The notes: generated by a model from the letters alone, not told the origin. Positions 53,449 to 62,969 are shown, counted from the stretch's first letter. The stretch: DNA of 64,000 bases from Massilia frigida (GCF_011682175.1 NZ_WHJG01000016.1:1-64000); one strand, 5' to 3'. Made by a program: numbers and translations.

Positions 53449-56139
53449 ATGAGCGTCAGGAATTTGCACCAGCTGTTTGCGCCGCGCTCGGTCGCCATCA
53501 TCGGCGCCTCGGCGCGTCCCAACAGCGTCGGCGCGACCGTGCTGCGCAACGTCATCGAGGGCGGCTTTACCGGCGCGGTTTATCCGGTCAATCCCAAGTA
53601 CGACAATCTGGCCGGGCTGCGCGTATACGCGCGCGTATCGGCCTTGCCGGCGGCGCCCGACCTGGCCATCATCTGCACCCCGCCGGCCACGGTGCCGGGC
53701 CTGGTGCGCCAGCTGGGCGAAGCGGGCACGCGCGCGGCCATCATCCTGACCGCCGGCCTGAACGCGCTGCACGACGGCCAGGGCCGCACGCTCAGGCAAG
53801 CCACGCTGGACGCGGCCCGGCCCTACACGCTGCGCCTCTTGGGACCGAACTGCGTCGGCCTGCTGGTGCCGGGCATCGGCTTGAACGCCAGCTTCGCCCA
53901 CACCGGCGCGCTGCCCGGCAAGATCGCCTTCGTCTCGCAATCGGGCGCGCTGGTGACCGGCGTGCTCGATTGGGCCAAGTCGCGCGGGATCGGCTTTTCC
54001 AAGTTCATTTCGCTGGGCGACAGCGCCGACATCGATTTCGGCGACCTGCTCGACTACCTGGCCAGCGATCCGCAGACCAGCGCCATCCTGCTGTACATGG
54101 AAGACGTGCGCCACGCGCGCAAATTCATGTCGGCCGCACGCGCCGCTGCGCGCAGCAAGCCGACCCTGGTGCTCAAAGCCGGGCGGGTGGCCGAAGGCGC
54201 CAAGGCGGCTGCCTCGCACACCGGCGCGCTGGCCGGCTCCGACGACGTGTACGACGCTGCCATCCGGCGCGCCGGCATGCTGCGCGTGCTCAGTACCGAA
54301 GACCTGTTCGCGGCCGTGGCCACGCTGGCGCACGCGCGCCCGCTGTTCGGCGAGAACCTGGTGATCCTGACCAATGGCGGCGGCCCGGGCGTGATGGCGA
54401 CCGACGCCGTGGTATGCGGCAAAGGCAGCATGGCGCAGCTTGCGCCCGACAGCGTGGCCCGGCTGGACGCGGTGCTGCCGTCGACCTGGTCGCGCGCCAA
54501 CCCGGTCGACATCATCGGCGACGCCCCGGCCCAGCGCTATGTCGACGCCTTGAACATCCTGCTGCAAGACCCGCAGGCCGACGCCATCCTGTTCATCCAC
54601 GCGCCGACCGCGATCGTGCCCAGCGCGGACATCGCGCGCGCGATCGCGCCGATTGCCAAGGCATCCTCGCGCAACATCCTGGCCTGCTGGCTGGGCGGCA
54701 ACGCCGTGGCCGAGGCGCGCGCGATCTTCAGCGAGGCCGGCATTCCCAGCTTCGGCACGCCCGAGGAAGCGGTCAGCGCCTATCTGCAGATCGTGCAGTA
54801 CCGGCGCAACCAGAACCTGCTGATGCAGGTGCCGCCGGCCGCCTGCGACGAAGCGGTAGCCGACGCCGCCTCCGATCCCGCGGCGGCGCGCGCGCTGGTG
54901 CACAAGGCGCTGGCCGAGGGCCGCACCTTGCTCAGCGAGCCGGAAACCAAGGCGCTGCTGGCCGCCTACGGCGTCGCCGTGGTGCAGACGCGCAGCACGG
55001 CCTCGGTCGAGGAAGCGGTGGCAGCGGCGAACGCAATCGGCTTTCCGGTGGCGCTCAAGATCCTTTCGCCCGACATCACCCACAAAAGCGACATGGGCGG
55101 GGTGGTGCTCGACCTGGAAGACGCCAACGCGGTGCGCGCGGCGGCCCAGCGCATGAACAAGCAGCTGGCGCAATTGCAGCCGGATGCGCGCCTGGAAGGC
55201 TTTTCGGTGCAGCAGATGGCGCGCCGTCCGGATGCGCACGAACTGATTGTCGGCGTGGCCACCGACCCGGTGTTCGGCCCCGTGATCCTGTTCGGGCAGG
55301 GCGGCATCGCGGTCGAGGTGACGGCCGACCACGCGGTGGCGCTGCCGCCGCTGAACGTGGTGCTGGCGCGCGACCTGATCTCGCGCACGCGCGTGGCCAA
55401 GCTGCTGGCCGGCTACCGCAACCGGCCGCCGGCCAGCATGGACGCCATCATCGCCACCCTGATGCGGATCTCGCACATGGTGGCCGACCTGCCCGAGCTG
55501 GTGGAACTGGACATCAATCCGCTGCTGGTCGACAGCGACGGCGCGCTGGCGCTCGACGCGCGCATGCGGGTGGCCATCGCCGACCATTCGGCCAGCACCC
55601 TGGACCGGCTGGCGATCCGGCCCTATCCGCACGAGCTGGAAGAACGCATCGACTGGCAGGGCGAGTCGCTGCTGCTGCGCCCGATCCGCCCCGAGGATGG
55701 CGCGGCCCACGTGGCCTTCTTCAACGCCCTGAGCGACGACGACGTGCGCTACCGGATGTTCGTGCGGGTGCGCGAACTGAACGCTTCGCAGCTGGCGCGC
55801 TTCACGCAGATCGACTATGACCGCGAAATGGCCTTCATCGCCACCCGTCCGGGACCGGATGGCGCCAGCGAAACGCTGGGCGTGGCGCGCGTGGTGTGCG
55901 ATCCGGATAACATCTCCGCCGAATTCGCGGTCACGGTGCGCTCCGACCTCAAGGGCCACGGGCTGGGGCAGCTGCTGATGGAAAAGCTGATCGACTACTG
56001 CCGCAGCCGCGGCACGCGCGAGATCGTCGGCGAAGCGCTGCCGCAGAACACCCGCATCGCCAAGCTGGCGCGTAAACTCGGTTTCGCGGTGAGCAAGTCG
56101 ACCGAGGATGGTTCCATTCACATGCGCCTGCCCTTGTGA
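53449..56139 (+). CDS. Pat-type protein acetyltransferase: ADP-forming acyl-CoA synthetase/GNAT fusion
   Basis: This 896-residue protein resembles Salmonella Pat / E. coli PatZ, which acetylate lysines of metabolic enzymes such as acetyl-CoA synthetase. The CoA-binding domain (residues ~5-135) starts LHQLFAPRSVAIIGASARPN. Succinyl-CoA-ligase-like domains follow (FVSQSGALVTGVLDWAKSRG; VILTNGGGPGVMATDA), then an ATP-grasp region (~490-700, FPVALKILSPDITHKSDMGG). The GNAT domain lies at ~735-896 (FAVTVRSDLKGHGLGQLLME). In Pat homologues the synthetase part is sensory rather than catalytic; that role is inferred here. An FNR-type promoter precedes it. Its 3' end is partly duplicated about 1.6 kb downstream. 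Confidence 0.88.
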   Translation: MSVRNLHQLFAPRSVAIIGASARPNSVGATVLRNVIEGGFTGAVYPVNPKYDNLAGLRVYARVSALPAAPDLAIICTPPATVPGLVRQLGEAGTRAAIILTAGLNALHDGQGRTLRQATLDAARPYTLRLLGPNCVGLLVPGIGLNASFAHTGALPGKIAFVSQSGALVTGVLDWAKSRGIGFSKFISLGDSADIDFGDLLDYLASDPQTSAILLYMEDVRHARKFMSAARAAARSKPTLVLKAGRVAEGAKAAASHTGALAGSDDVYDAAIRRAGMLRVLSTEDLFAAVATLAHARPLFGENLVILTNGGGPGVMATDAVVCGKGSMAQLAPDSVARLDAVLPSTWSRANPVDIIGDAPAQRYVDALNILLQDPQADAILFIHAPTAIVPSADIARAIAPIAKASSRNILACWLGGNAVAEARAIFSEAGIPSFGTPEEAVSAYLQIVQYRRNQNLLMQVPPAACDEAVADAASDPAAARALVHKALAEGRTLLSEPETKALLAAYGVAVVQTRSTASVEEAVAAANAIGFPVALKILSPDITHKSDMGGVVLDLEDANAVRAAAQRMNKQLAQLQPDARLEGFSVQQMARRPDAHELIVGVATDPVFGPVILFGQGGIAVEVTADHAVALPPLNVVLARDLISRTRVAKLLAGYRNRPPASMDAIIATLMRISHMVADLPELVELDINPLLVDSDGALALDARMRVAIADHSASTLDRLAIRPYPHELEERIDWQGESLLLRPIRPEDGAAHVAFFNALSDDDVRYRMFVRVRELNASQLARFTQIDYDREMAFIATRPGPDGASETLGVARVVCDPDNISAEFAVTVRSDLKGHGLGQLLMEKLIDYCRSRGTREIVGEALPQNTRIAKLARKLGFAVSKSTEDGSIHMRLPL

Positions 56140-56253
56140 GCGGAGCGGGGGCAGGGGCGCGTGTGGTGCATGACGATAGGCTCAATGACCGCCTGCCTGC
56201 GCCGGAGGAGCGGTGCGAGGAAACGCCCCTTGTTCTGCCGGTTCTTGTTGTCA

Positions 56254-56325
56254 GGACGTCCTGGAAATCGTTGCGCCGGCCAATGGCGACGCGCCAGAAC
56301 ACCCGCATCACCAAGCTGGCCACAT
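56254..56325 (+). pseudogene. small repeat fragment of the Pat GNAT domain
   Basis: The encoded RQNTRITKLA matches LPQNTRIAKLA in the Pat C-terminus and LPQNTRITKLA in the downstream duplicate. The flanking bases (GAAATCGTTGCG before it) also resemble GAGATCGTCGGCGAAGCG of the parent gene. It is a short third copy, out of any usable reading frame. Confidence 0.5.
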
Positions 56326-56333
56326 GGCAGGCA

Positions 56334-57257
56334 TCACGCGGCGCGCCCGACCTGCCGCAGGAAGGCCTCCACCTCCGCCCTGGATGGCGGATCGCAGCCC
56401 TCACGCATCGCGTTCAGGCTGGCGACGGCGACGGCGTAGCGTCCCGCCTGTTCCAGCGCCGGCGCCGTGGCCCGGTCCAGCGCGGCGGCCGACAGCAGGT
56501 CCTGGCCGGCCAGGCTGGCGACCAGGCCCGCCAGGAAGCAATCGCCGCAGCCCACTATATCGATGACGGCCAGGCCGGACGGGGTGGCGATGCGCACCGA
56601 CGCCGTGCGCGTCAGCAGCAGCGCGCCTTGCGCACCCAGGGTCAGGGCGATCAGGCGCACCGGCAGGGTGTCGAACAAGGCGCTGGCCTGCGCCAGCGGG
56701 TCGGGCCCGCCGCAGCCCAGGTGCAGCAGGTCTTCTTCGCTGACCTTGATCAGGTCGGCGTGGCGCAGCGCCGCCTGCACGCCTGCCGCGTAGCGCGCCA
56801 GGTCGGCGCAGGCCAAGGGCCGCACATTGGCATCGATCGACATCAGGGCGCCGGCGTCGCGCGCCGCCTGGATCAGCGTGAGAGCCTTGGCCAGGTCGTC
56901 CGGCACCAGGGCCAGGCCGCCGGTATGGAGCAGGCGCGTGCCCGGCGGCAGCGCCGCGCAGGCCTGGCGCGGCGTGATGTCGCGGTCGGCCACGCCCTGG
57001 CGGTGGAACGCATAGCTCGGCGTCTAGCCGGCATCGAGGGTGACGATGGCCAGCGAGGTGGGACAGGCGCTGCGCTGGCTGCTGGCCAGGGTCACGCCGG
57101 CGCCCTTGAGCAGGTCGGCGAAGCCATGCCCGAAGGCGTCCTGCGACAGGCGATTGAGGTAGGTGAGCGCCAGCGACTGGCGCGCGGCGGCCAGGGTGAA
57201 ATTGCAGGCCGAGCCGCTGAGCGCGGCGCCGAAGCGCGCGTCCGGCATGGGGACCAT
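56334..57257 (-). pseudogene. decayed PfkB-family sugar kinase (fructokinase-like)
   Basis: Read on the minus strand, a PfkB-type sugar kinase lacks its normal first ~25-30 residues. It begins near MVPMPDARFGAALSGSACNF, continues LNRLSQDAFGHGFADLLKGA and PTSLAIVTLDAG, and is then broken by TAG at 57024-57026. The rest is intact: TPSYAFHRQGVADRDI, ALMSIDANVRPLACADLARY, LIKVSEEDLLHLG and the catalytic-loop region VIDIVGCGDCFLAGLVASLA (the usual GAGDxF appears as GCGDCF). The TAG most likely replaced CAG (Gln). With no proper start, this is a pseudogene rather than a readthrough candidate. Confidence 0.75.
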
Positions 57258-57260
57258 GGC

Positions 57261-57452
57261 CTGCTCGACCTGGAGGGCGTGATCATCGATGGGGCGTGCA
57301 CGCGCGCCTTGCTGGAGCAGTTGATGGCTGCCGTCGTCAGGTCGCTCGACCACGACAACTGGGCGGGCGTGGAGCGGCCCCAGGTCCTGGCGGGCATGAT
57401 CGGCTCGGATGCGCGCGCCCTGGGCGGGGCCTTGCTGCCGCTGGACGACAGC
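57261..57452 (+). pseudogene. C-terminal remnant of a ROK-family protein
   Basis: The frame reads DLEGVIIDGACTRALLEQLM, AAVVRSLDHDNWAGVERPQV and LAGMIGSDARALGGALLPL. This is the conserved end of ROK-type sugar kinases and repressors, where 'G.iG..A.a.GgAllPl' is typical. Everything upstream is missing, and the opposite-strand kinase remnant begins at the same point, so a deletion joined the two. ROK regulators often sit beside sugar-kinase genes, which fits a lost sugar-use locus. Confidence 0.65.
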
Positions 57453-57541
57453 GCGCTGCCCGGGCTGGCCACCGGGGCCGCCGTGCGCGCCGCGTCGTTC
57501 CACCGGGCAGAGGGGTACAACAGGCGCAGGCCGGGACGGGC

Positions 57542-57796
57542 GTGGTGTGCGATCCGGACAAGGTCGCCGCCGGCTTCGCTGTCACGGTGCGCTCCGACCT
57601 GAAAGGGCATGGCCTGGGCCAGGTGCTGATGGCAAAGCTGATCGCCTGCTGCCGCAGCCGCAGCTGCGGCGCGCGCGCGATCATGGGCGAGGCGCTGCCG
57701 CAAAACACACGCATCACCAAACTGGCGCGAAAGCTCGGTTTCGAGATCTGCAAGGCGGCCGCAGACGGCTCGGTGCATATGCGGCTGCCCTTGTAG
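57542..57796 (+). pseudogene. duplicated 3' end of the Pat-type gene
   Basis: The 84 codons VVCDPDKVAAGFAVTVRSDL to GSVHMRLPL parallel the end of the Pat protein (VVCDPDNISAEFAVTVRSDL to GSIHMRLPL) with about three-quarters identity and close DNA similarity. The first part of the GNAT domain and all upstream domains are missing and no start is evident. A longer open frame begins at 57296, but its N-terminal part is the wrong frame of the ROK remnant. Confidence 0.75.
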
Positions 57797-57849
57797 GCTG
57801 CCGGTGACGGGTACAATGGCCGGTTCCTGTCAAGCCGTCCGACTCAGCG

Positions 57850-58455
57850 ATGTCATACATACATTCCACCAGCGCGATTCTGAACGCGCGCATGCACGAC
57901 TTCGACCAGTTGCCTGGCGCCAGCGCCAGTGTGATCGCCGATGCCGCCAGCGGCGATCTGGCGTGGAGATCGGCGAACTTCCGGCTGTTTCGGCTGCTCG
58001 CTTTTGTGGCCATTGCCGCATTGCTTTGGGTGGCGCTGGCCTTGCCGGCCTGGCTGGGCCGCTTCGGTATCGCGGTCGACGGCAATGCGCTGCTCGCGCC
58101 GACGCTCGTCATCGCGATCGCCGGCATATGGATAGCGGCCTGGAAGCACAGAAAATCGCAGGCACGCGCACGGCTGGCGGTGCTGACCGCGCAGCAGCAC
58201 CGCGCGCGCGACGCGGTCGAGGCACTGCGGGCGAGCTTGCCGGCCGACTGTTCGATGCTGGGCCAGAACCTGGCATCGGTGTCGGCGCGGATGCTGAAAG
58301 TGTACGCCACTGGCGACGCGCAACTCGCGCTGGCGCTGTCGACGATGCTGCTTGAGGTACTGGCGTCGCCCGCGTTCGCGTCGCTGGGATCGGCCTGCCC
58401 GCCGGTGCGCGCACGGCTCGACACGCTGCGCGCGGCGCTCTGTGCGCTGGTCTGA
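57850..58455 (+). CDS. hypothetical two-helix membrane protein (201 aa)
   Basis: This is an inner-membrane protein of unknown function. The N-terminus (MSYIHSTSAILNARMHDFDQ) is followed by two hydrophobic helices (FRLLAFVAIAALLWVALALP, ALLAPTLVIAIAGIWIAAW). The cytoplasmic C-terminal part is helical (RARLAVLTAQQHRARDAVEA; LALALSTMLLEVLASPAFAS). No motif of known function is seen. It lies just downstream of the duplicated Pat fragment. Confidence 0.6.
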   Translation: MSYIHSTSAILNARMHDFDQLPGASASVIADAASGDLAWRSANFRLFRLLAFVAIAALLWVALALPAWLGRFGIAVDGNALLAPTLVIAIAGIWIAAWKHRKSQARARLAVLTAQQHRARDAVEALRASLPADCSMLGQNLASVSARMLKVYATGDAQLALALSTMLLEVLASPAFASLGSACPPVRARLDTLRAALCALV

Positions 58456-58529
58456 CGTCGCAGCTTGCCGCTGCCGTTGATTGTATGGCAACATGTCGCA
58501 CTCGATTTATTTCAACTTCGGACCATCGC

Positions 58530-58877
58530 ATGAAACCCGCCTTACTCCTCGCACTGTCCCCCGGCGCCATGAGCGCCGCCCACGCCGATATCCTGCTGAC
58601 GCCCTCGTTCATCGTCAATATCGAAGAAGACTGCGGCACCGGCGATGTCCACTGCAGCAAAGTAAGCTACACGGGTACCAGCAAGAAGACCGGCCAGGCA
58701 ATCGTCTTGCGCCGCAAGGCCGTGCACGCGGCCTGCCGCAAGGACGAGGAGCCCTGCGAATTCCAGGGCAATGTCTTCAAGAACGGCGCCACCAGCTACC
58801 GGGTAACGAAACAGGGTGAGCTGATTGTCAGCAAGGGCGCCAAGATCCTGGTCCAGGAAACGGGCGAGTGGAAATAA
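58530..58877 (+). CDS. small exported cysteine-containing protein (115 aa)
   Basis: The signal peptide (MKPALLLALSPGAMSAAHA) is followed by a ~95-residue beta-rich protein (DILLTPSFIVNIEEDCGTGD; VHCSKVSYTGTSKKTGQAIV; ACRKDEEPCEFQGNVFKNGA; TSYRVTKQGELIVSKGAKIL). The four cysteines could form two disulfides. The function is unknown, and similar short exported proteins occur in many Proteobacteria. ATG 58530 is used because the signal peptide begins there. Confidence 0.65.
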   Translation: MKPALLLALSPGAMSAAHADILLTPSFIVNIEEDCGTGDVHCSKVSYTGTSKKTGQAIVLRRKAVHAACRKDEEPCEFQGNVFKNGATSYRVTKQGELIVSKGAKILVQETGEWK

Positions 58878-59008
58878 GCGCACGCCAGCGCCGCCTGGCG
58901 TACATACGCGCGTAGTCAAACTGCCAGCGCGGCACGCAAACCTGCAGTCAAATGCCACACCCCCCGTCTTTTCTTGCACCGGGTGCCGCCCCGGCCGTCC
59001 GGCCGTTT

Positions 59009-59050
59009 TTGATGCAAATCAAGGATTTCAGCCTCCAAGCTCCCTAGACT
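59009..59050 (+). promoter_or_regulatory. FNR/ANR-type class II promoter of the Aer-like gene
   Basis: TTGATGCAAATCAA (59009-59022) is a perfect FNR-type site. TAGACT (59045-59050) serves as -10. A start near 59057 puts the site centre at -41.5, the same geometry as at the Pat-type and hemN promoters. Confidence 0.78.
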
Positions 59051-59092
59051 CCTCCTGTCAAATCAATGCTTTAGGGCAAAAGGAGTATCTCC

Positions 59093-60697
59093 GTGCGCAA
59101 TAATCTGCCGGTGACAGGGATCGAATACAAGCTGCGCGAAGGCCAGTCCATCGTATCGAAGACGGACACCAAGGGCATCATCACCTATGTTAACGCCGCC
59201 TTCATCGAGGTCAGCGGCTTTGCCGAAGACGAATTGGTGGGCAAGCCGCACAACCTGGTGCGCCATCCCGACATGCCGGCCGACGCCTTCGCCGACCTGT
59301 GGCGTAGCATGAAGCTTGGCCGCCCCTGGACCGGGCTGGTGAAAAACCGGCGCAAGAACGGCGACTTTTACTGGGTGGTGGCGAACGTCACGCCGGTCAA
59401 GGAAAACGGCCAGGTGGCCGGCTTCATGTCGGTGCGCACCCGTCCCACGCGCGCACAGATCGAGGGCGCCGGCGCCTTGTACCAGCGCTTCAGGGAAGGA
59501 CGGGCCGATGGCCTGGCCATCGTCGACGGCGCAGGCGTGCGCACCGGCGTCGCCGCGCGCCTGCGCGCGGCCTTCCACCTGCCGATCGGCGTACGCATCG
59601 GCATCCTGATGGCTGTTCTCGCGGCGCTGCTGGCGGGGCTCGGCGCGGCCTCGGGCAGCGCCGTGCTGGCCGCCCTGGGCGCGTGCGGCGCGTTGCTGGC
59701 GCTGGGCGGCTGGGTGGCGCTGGTGCGCGCCATCGTGACGCCGATGCGCCAGGCCGCCGAGGCGGTGCAGGCGCTGGCCGGCGGCGACCTGTCGTTCGTC
59801 TGCGCCAACGCGCGCACCGATGACATGGGCCAGCTGCTGCGCGGCCTGCGCCAGGTGACGCTCAACCTGCGCGCCATCATCGGCGACGTGCGCTCGAACG
59901 TAGCCTCGATCGGCGTGGCGACGCGCGAAATCGCCGCCGGCAACGCCGACCTGGCCACGCGCACCGAATCGCAGGCGTCCAGCCTGGAGCAGACCGCCGT
60001 CAGCATGGAGCAGTTTGCCGTCACCGTGGGCGAGAATGCGGCGCGCGCGCTGCAGGCCGACCAACTGGTGCTGTCGGCATCGTCTATCGCAGGCAAGGGC
60101 GGCCAGGCGGTGGCCCAGGTGGGCGCGACGATGGGCCAGATCAGTGAATCGGCCGCCAAGATTGTCGATATCATCAGTTTGATCAACGGGATCGCCTTCC
60201 AGACCAACATCCTGGCGCTGAACGCCGCGGTGGAAGCGGCGCGCGCCGGCGAGCAGGGACGCGGCTTTGCCGTGGTGGCGGGCGAAGTGCGCGCGCTGGC
60301 CCAGCGCTCGGCGGCCGCCGCCAGCGACATCAAGCACCTGATCGAGGATTCGGTCGCCAAGGTCAGGGACGGCGACCGCCTAGTCGAGGATGCCGGCGGC
60401 ACCATGGCCGGCGTGGTCGACTCGGTGCGGCGCGCCACCACCATCATGAGCGACATCACGCGCGCCAGCGTGGAGCAAAAGAGCGGCATCGCCCAGGTCA
60501 ACGAGGCGGTGGCGCACCTGGACCAGATCACCCGGCAGAACGCCGCGCTGGTCGAGGAATCGGCCAGCGCGGCCGCCAAGGTGGCCGGGCAGGCCGTCAA
60601 CCTGGCGCAGGCGATCGACGTGTTCCAGTTCGGCGGCGAGAGCCGGGGGCGGCGCGCGCCCCCAGAGGCCAAGCCGCGCCGACTCAGCCGTTTTTGA
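59093..60697 (+). CDS. Aer-like aerotaxis receptor (PAS-TM-HAMP-MCP)
   Basis: This is a 534-residue methyl-accepting chemotaxis protein. The N-terminal cytoplasmic PAS domain (~10-115) matches Aer: [40 protein letters not shown] and [15 protein letters not shown], the type that binds FAD to sense redox or oxygen. Membrane helices lie at ~160-215, then HAMP ([20 protein letters not shown]) and the signalling domain with the hairpin [33 protein letters not shown] (split). GTG 59093 has AGGAG seven bases upstream. An FNR-type promoter indicates synthesis at low oxygen. Confidence 0.9.
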   Translation: MRNNLPVTGIEYKLREGQSIVSKTDTKGIITYVNAAFIEVSGFAEDELVGKPHNLVRHPDMPADAFADLWRSMKLGRPWTGLVKNRRKNGDFYWVVANVTPVKENGQVAGFMSVRTRPTRAQIEGAGALYQRFREGRADGLAIVDGAGVRTGVAARLRAAFHLPIGVRIGILMAVLAALLAGLGAASGSAVLAALGACGALLALGGWVALVRAIVTPMRQAAEAVQALAGGDLSFVCANARTDDMGQLLRGLRQVTLNLRAIIGDVRSNVASIGVATREIAAGNADLATRTESQASSLEQTAVSMEQFAVTVGENAARALQADQLVLSASSIAGKGGQAVAQVGATMGQISESAAKIVDIISLINGIAFQTNILALNAAVEAARAGEQGRGFAVVAGEVRALAQRSAAAASDIKHLIEDSVAKVRDGDRLVEDAGGTMAGVVDSVRRATTIMSDITRASVEQKSGIAQVNEAVAHLDQITRQNAALVEESASAAAKVAGQAVNLAQAIDVFQFGGESRGRRAPPEAKPRRLSRF

Positions 60698-60735
60698 TGC
60701 AGGTCAAGGATTTCGCGAGCCCTGATCCCTACACT
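60694..60735 (+). promoter_or_regulatory. FNR/ANR-type class II promoter of hemN
   Basis: TTGATGCAGGTCAA (60694-60707) matches TTGAT-N4-ATCAA with one change. TACACT (60730-60735) is a good -10. The centre would be at -41.5 from a start near 60742. hemN is a classical FNR/ANR target. The site begins at the end of the preceding receptor gene (stop at 60697). Confidence 0.78.
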
Positions 60736-60763
60736 CGGTCCCCATAGTCAGGAGCCCACCATC

Positions 60764-62194
60764 ATGCTGCATAACGTTATCCCCATCACCAATGCGCGTC
60801 CGATCGATTTCGATCCCGATCTGATCCGCAAGCTGAGCCAGAACGGTCCGCGCTACACCTCGTATCCGACCGCCGACCGTTTCAGCGAAGCCTTCGGCTA
60901 CCGCGACTACCTGCAGGCGGTGGCCGGGCTGCGCACGCGCGGCTCGGTCAAGCCGCTCTCGCTGTACCTGCACATTCCGTTCTGCGAATCGGTATGCTAC
61001 TACTGCGCCTGCAACAAGATCGTCACCAGGAACCACGACAAGGCGGTGACCTACCTGGGCTACCTGAAACGCGAAATCGAGATGCAGGGCAGGCTGTTCG
61101 CCGGCATGAACCAGGTCGAGCAGCTGCACCTGGGCGGCGGCACGCCGACCTACTTCACCGACGCCCAGATGGAAGAACTGATGGAGCACCTGCATCGCTG
61201 GTTCCAGTTCGCCCCCGACGGCACGGGCGAGTATTCGATCGAAATCGACCCGCGCACGGTCTCGCGCGAGCGCGTGCTCAGCCTGCGCCGCCAGGGCTTC
61301 AACCGGGTCAGCCTGGGGGTGCAGGATTACGATCCGGCGGTGCAGGCGGCGGTCAACCGCATCCAGCCCGAGGCCGAAACCCAGGCCGTCATCGACGCCG
61401 CGCGCGAGGCCGGTTTCCGCTCGGTGAGCATCGACCTCATTTACGGCCTGCCCAAGCAGAGCGTGGCGACCATGACGCAGACGATCCAGAAGGTGATCAA
61501 GGCCGACCCGGACCGCATCGCCCTGTATAACTATGCGCACATGCCGCACCTGTTCAAGCCGCAGCGCCGCATCAACGAAGCGGACATGCCGAGCGCCGAC
61601 GAGCGGCTCGACATGCTCGGCCGGTCGATTCGCCGGCTGGAGCAGGCCGGCTATGTGTACATCGGCATGGACCATTTCGCCAAGCCCGAGGACGACCTGG
61701 CCGTGGCCCAGCGCCAGGGCCGCCTGCACCGCAATTTCCAGGGCTATTCGACCCATGCCGACATGGACCTGGTGTCGTGCGGCGTGTCGGCCATCAGCGC
61801 GGTGGCCGCCACCTACAGCCAGAACGTCAAGACGCTCGACGCCTACTATGGCCTGATCGACAAGAACGAACTGCCGGTCGCGCGCGGCATCCGCCTGACC
61901 ATGGACGATGCCCTGCGCCGCACCATCATCCAGACTTTGATGTGCGATTTTGAGCTGTCGATGCCATCCGTCGAACAGGCGTTCCCGATCGCCTTCGCCA
62001 GCTACTTCGCGGATGAACTGGAGCGCTTCAAGGTATTGGAAAGCGACGGCCTGGTGACCATCGGCCCCGAATGGCTCAGCGTGACGCCGAAAGGGCGCTT
62101 CCTGATCCGCAACGTGTGCATGGTGTTCGACCGCTACCTTCAGCAGGCCGCTCCGGTGCCGCGCGGGTCGATCTCCTATTCGCGGACGATCTGA
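60764..62194 (+). CDS. hemN: oxygen-independent coproporphyrinogen III oxidase
   Basis: This 476-residue radical-SAM enzyme converts coproporphyrinogen III to protoporphyrinogen IX without oxygen, in the cytoplasm. It shows RYTSYPTADRFSEAF, the cluster-binding motif HIPFCESVCYYCACNKI (C-x3-C-x2-C, about residues 74-81), LHLGGGTPTYFTD, the SAM-site region SIEIDPRTVSRERV and the HemN C-terminal domain (LMCDFELSMPSVEQAF). Length and motifs fit true HemN rather than HemW. AGGAG precedes the ATG. Its FNR-type promoter and the following cbb3-maturation genes suggest an anaerobic or microaerobic haem supply. Confidence 0.95.
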   Translation: MLHNVIPITNARPIDFDPDLIRKLSQNGPRYTSYPTADRFSEAFGYRDYLQAVAGLRTRGSVKPLSLYLHIPFCESVCYYCACNKIVTRNHDKAVTYLGYLKREIEMQGRLFAGMNQVEQLHLGGGTPTYFTDAQMEELMEHLHRWFQFAPDGTGEYSIEIDPRTVSRERVLSLRRQGFNRVSLGVQDYDPAVQAAVNRIQPEAETQAVIDAAREAGFRSVSIDLIYGLPKQSVATMTQTIQKVIKADPDRIALYNYAHMPHLFKPQRRINEADMPSADERLDMLGRSIRRLEQAGYVYIGMDHFAKPEDDLAVAQRQGRLHRNFQGYSTHADMDLVSCGVSAISAVAATYSQNVKTLDAYYGLIDKNELPVARGIRLTMDDALRRTIIQTLMCDFELSMPSVEQAFPIAFASYFADELERFKVLESDGLVTIGPEWLSVTPKGRFLIRNVCMVFDRYLQQAAPVPRGSISYSRTI

Positions 62195-62204
62195 CGGGGC
62201 AGGC

Positions 62205-62969
62205 GTGAGCGTATTGAACCTGGTTCCGGTATTCACGGTGGGCCTGCTCGGCAGCGTCCACTGTGTCGGCATGTGCGGCGGGATCGTCAGCGCGTTTTCA
62301 TCCGTGCCTGCGGCCAGCGCCGCGGCGCGGCCGTTTCCGGTTGCCGTCATGACCGTGCGCGCCCCGGCCGAAGGCGCACTGCGCGTGCTGGCCTATAACA
62401 CGGGCCGCATCGGCAGCTACATGCTGGCCGGCGCGCTGGCCGGTGGCCTGGCGGGCGGTGCGCGCACCCTGGCCGGGCTGACCGCCCTGCAAGCGGGCGG
62501 CTACTGGCTGGCCAACCTGATGCTGGTGATCCTCGGCCTGTACCTGATGGACGCCTGGCGCGGCCTGGCGGCACTGGAAACGCTGGGGCAGGGCCTGTGG
62601 CAGCGCGCGCGCGCACTGATGCGCTACATCATGCCGCTCGATCATCCGCTCAAGATGCTGGCGCTGGGCGCCCTGTGGGGCTGGCTGCCGTGCGGGATGG
62701 TATACAGTATGCTGATGACAGCCATGTTTACCGGATCCGGCGCCGAGGGCGCGATCGTGATGCTGGCCTTTGGGCTGGGCACCTTGCCGATGCTGCTGGC
62801 CATGGGCATGGCGGGCGAGCGCCTGCGCGCGGCGCTGCAACAGCGCGCGGTGCGCATTGCTGCCGGCACCCTGGTGCTGGCATTCGGCCTTTTGGGCCTT
62901 GCGCGCGCCGCCATGGGCGGGCAGGCCGGCTGGCTCGACGCGCTGTGCATCACGGGAGGCGTGCATTGA
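62205..62969 (+). CDS. TauE/SafE-like (UreH_2) membrane protein of the cbb3 locus
   Basis: This is a 254-residue inner-membrane protein with about six helices. The signatures LLGSVHCVGMCGGIVSAFS and ALGALWGWLPCGMVYSMLMT, with their conserved His, Cys and Pro, identify the group annotated as 'sulfite exporter TauE/SafE' that is regularly found beside ccoI in beta- and gamma-proteobacteria. A role in copper handling or cytochrome cbb3 oxidase assembly is inferred from that context; actual sulfite export is doubtful. GTG 62205 is the start, ten bases after hemN. Its stop overlaps the ccoI start. Confidence 0.82.
   Translation: MSVLNLVPVFTVGLLGSVHCVGMCGGIVSAFSSVPAASAAARPFPVAVMTVRAPAEGALRVLAYNTGRIGSYMLAGALAGGLAGGARTLAGLTALQAGGYWLANLMLVILGLYLMDAWRGLAALETLGQGLWQRARALMRYIMPLDHPLKMLALGALWGWLPCGMVYSMLMTAMFTGSGAEGAIVMLAFGLGTLPMLLAMGMAGERLRAALQQRAVRIAAGTLVLAFGLLGLARAAMGGQAGWLDALCITGGVH

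Noticed and set aside
57296..57796. A 166-codon gene ending in a GNAT-like sequence
   Set aside because: Its first half is the wrong frame of the ROK remnant. Only the last 84 codons are meaningful, as a duplicated fragment.
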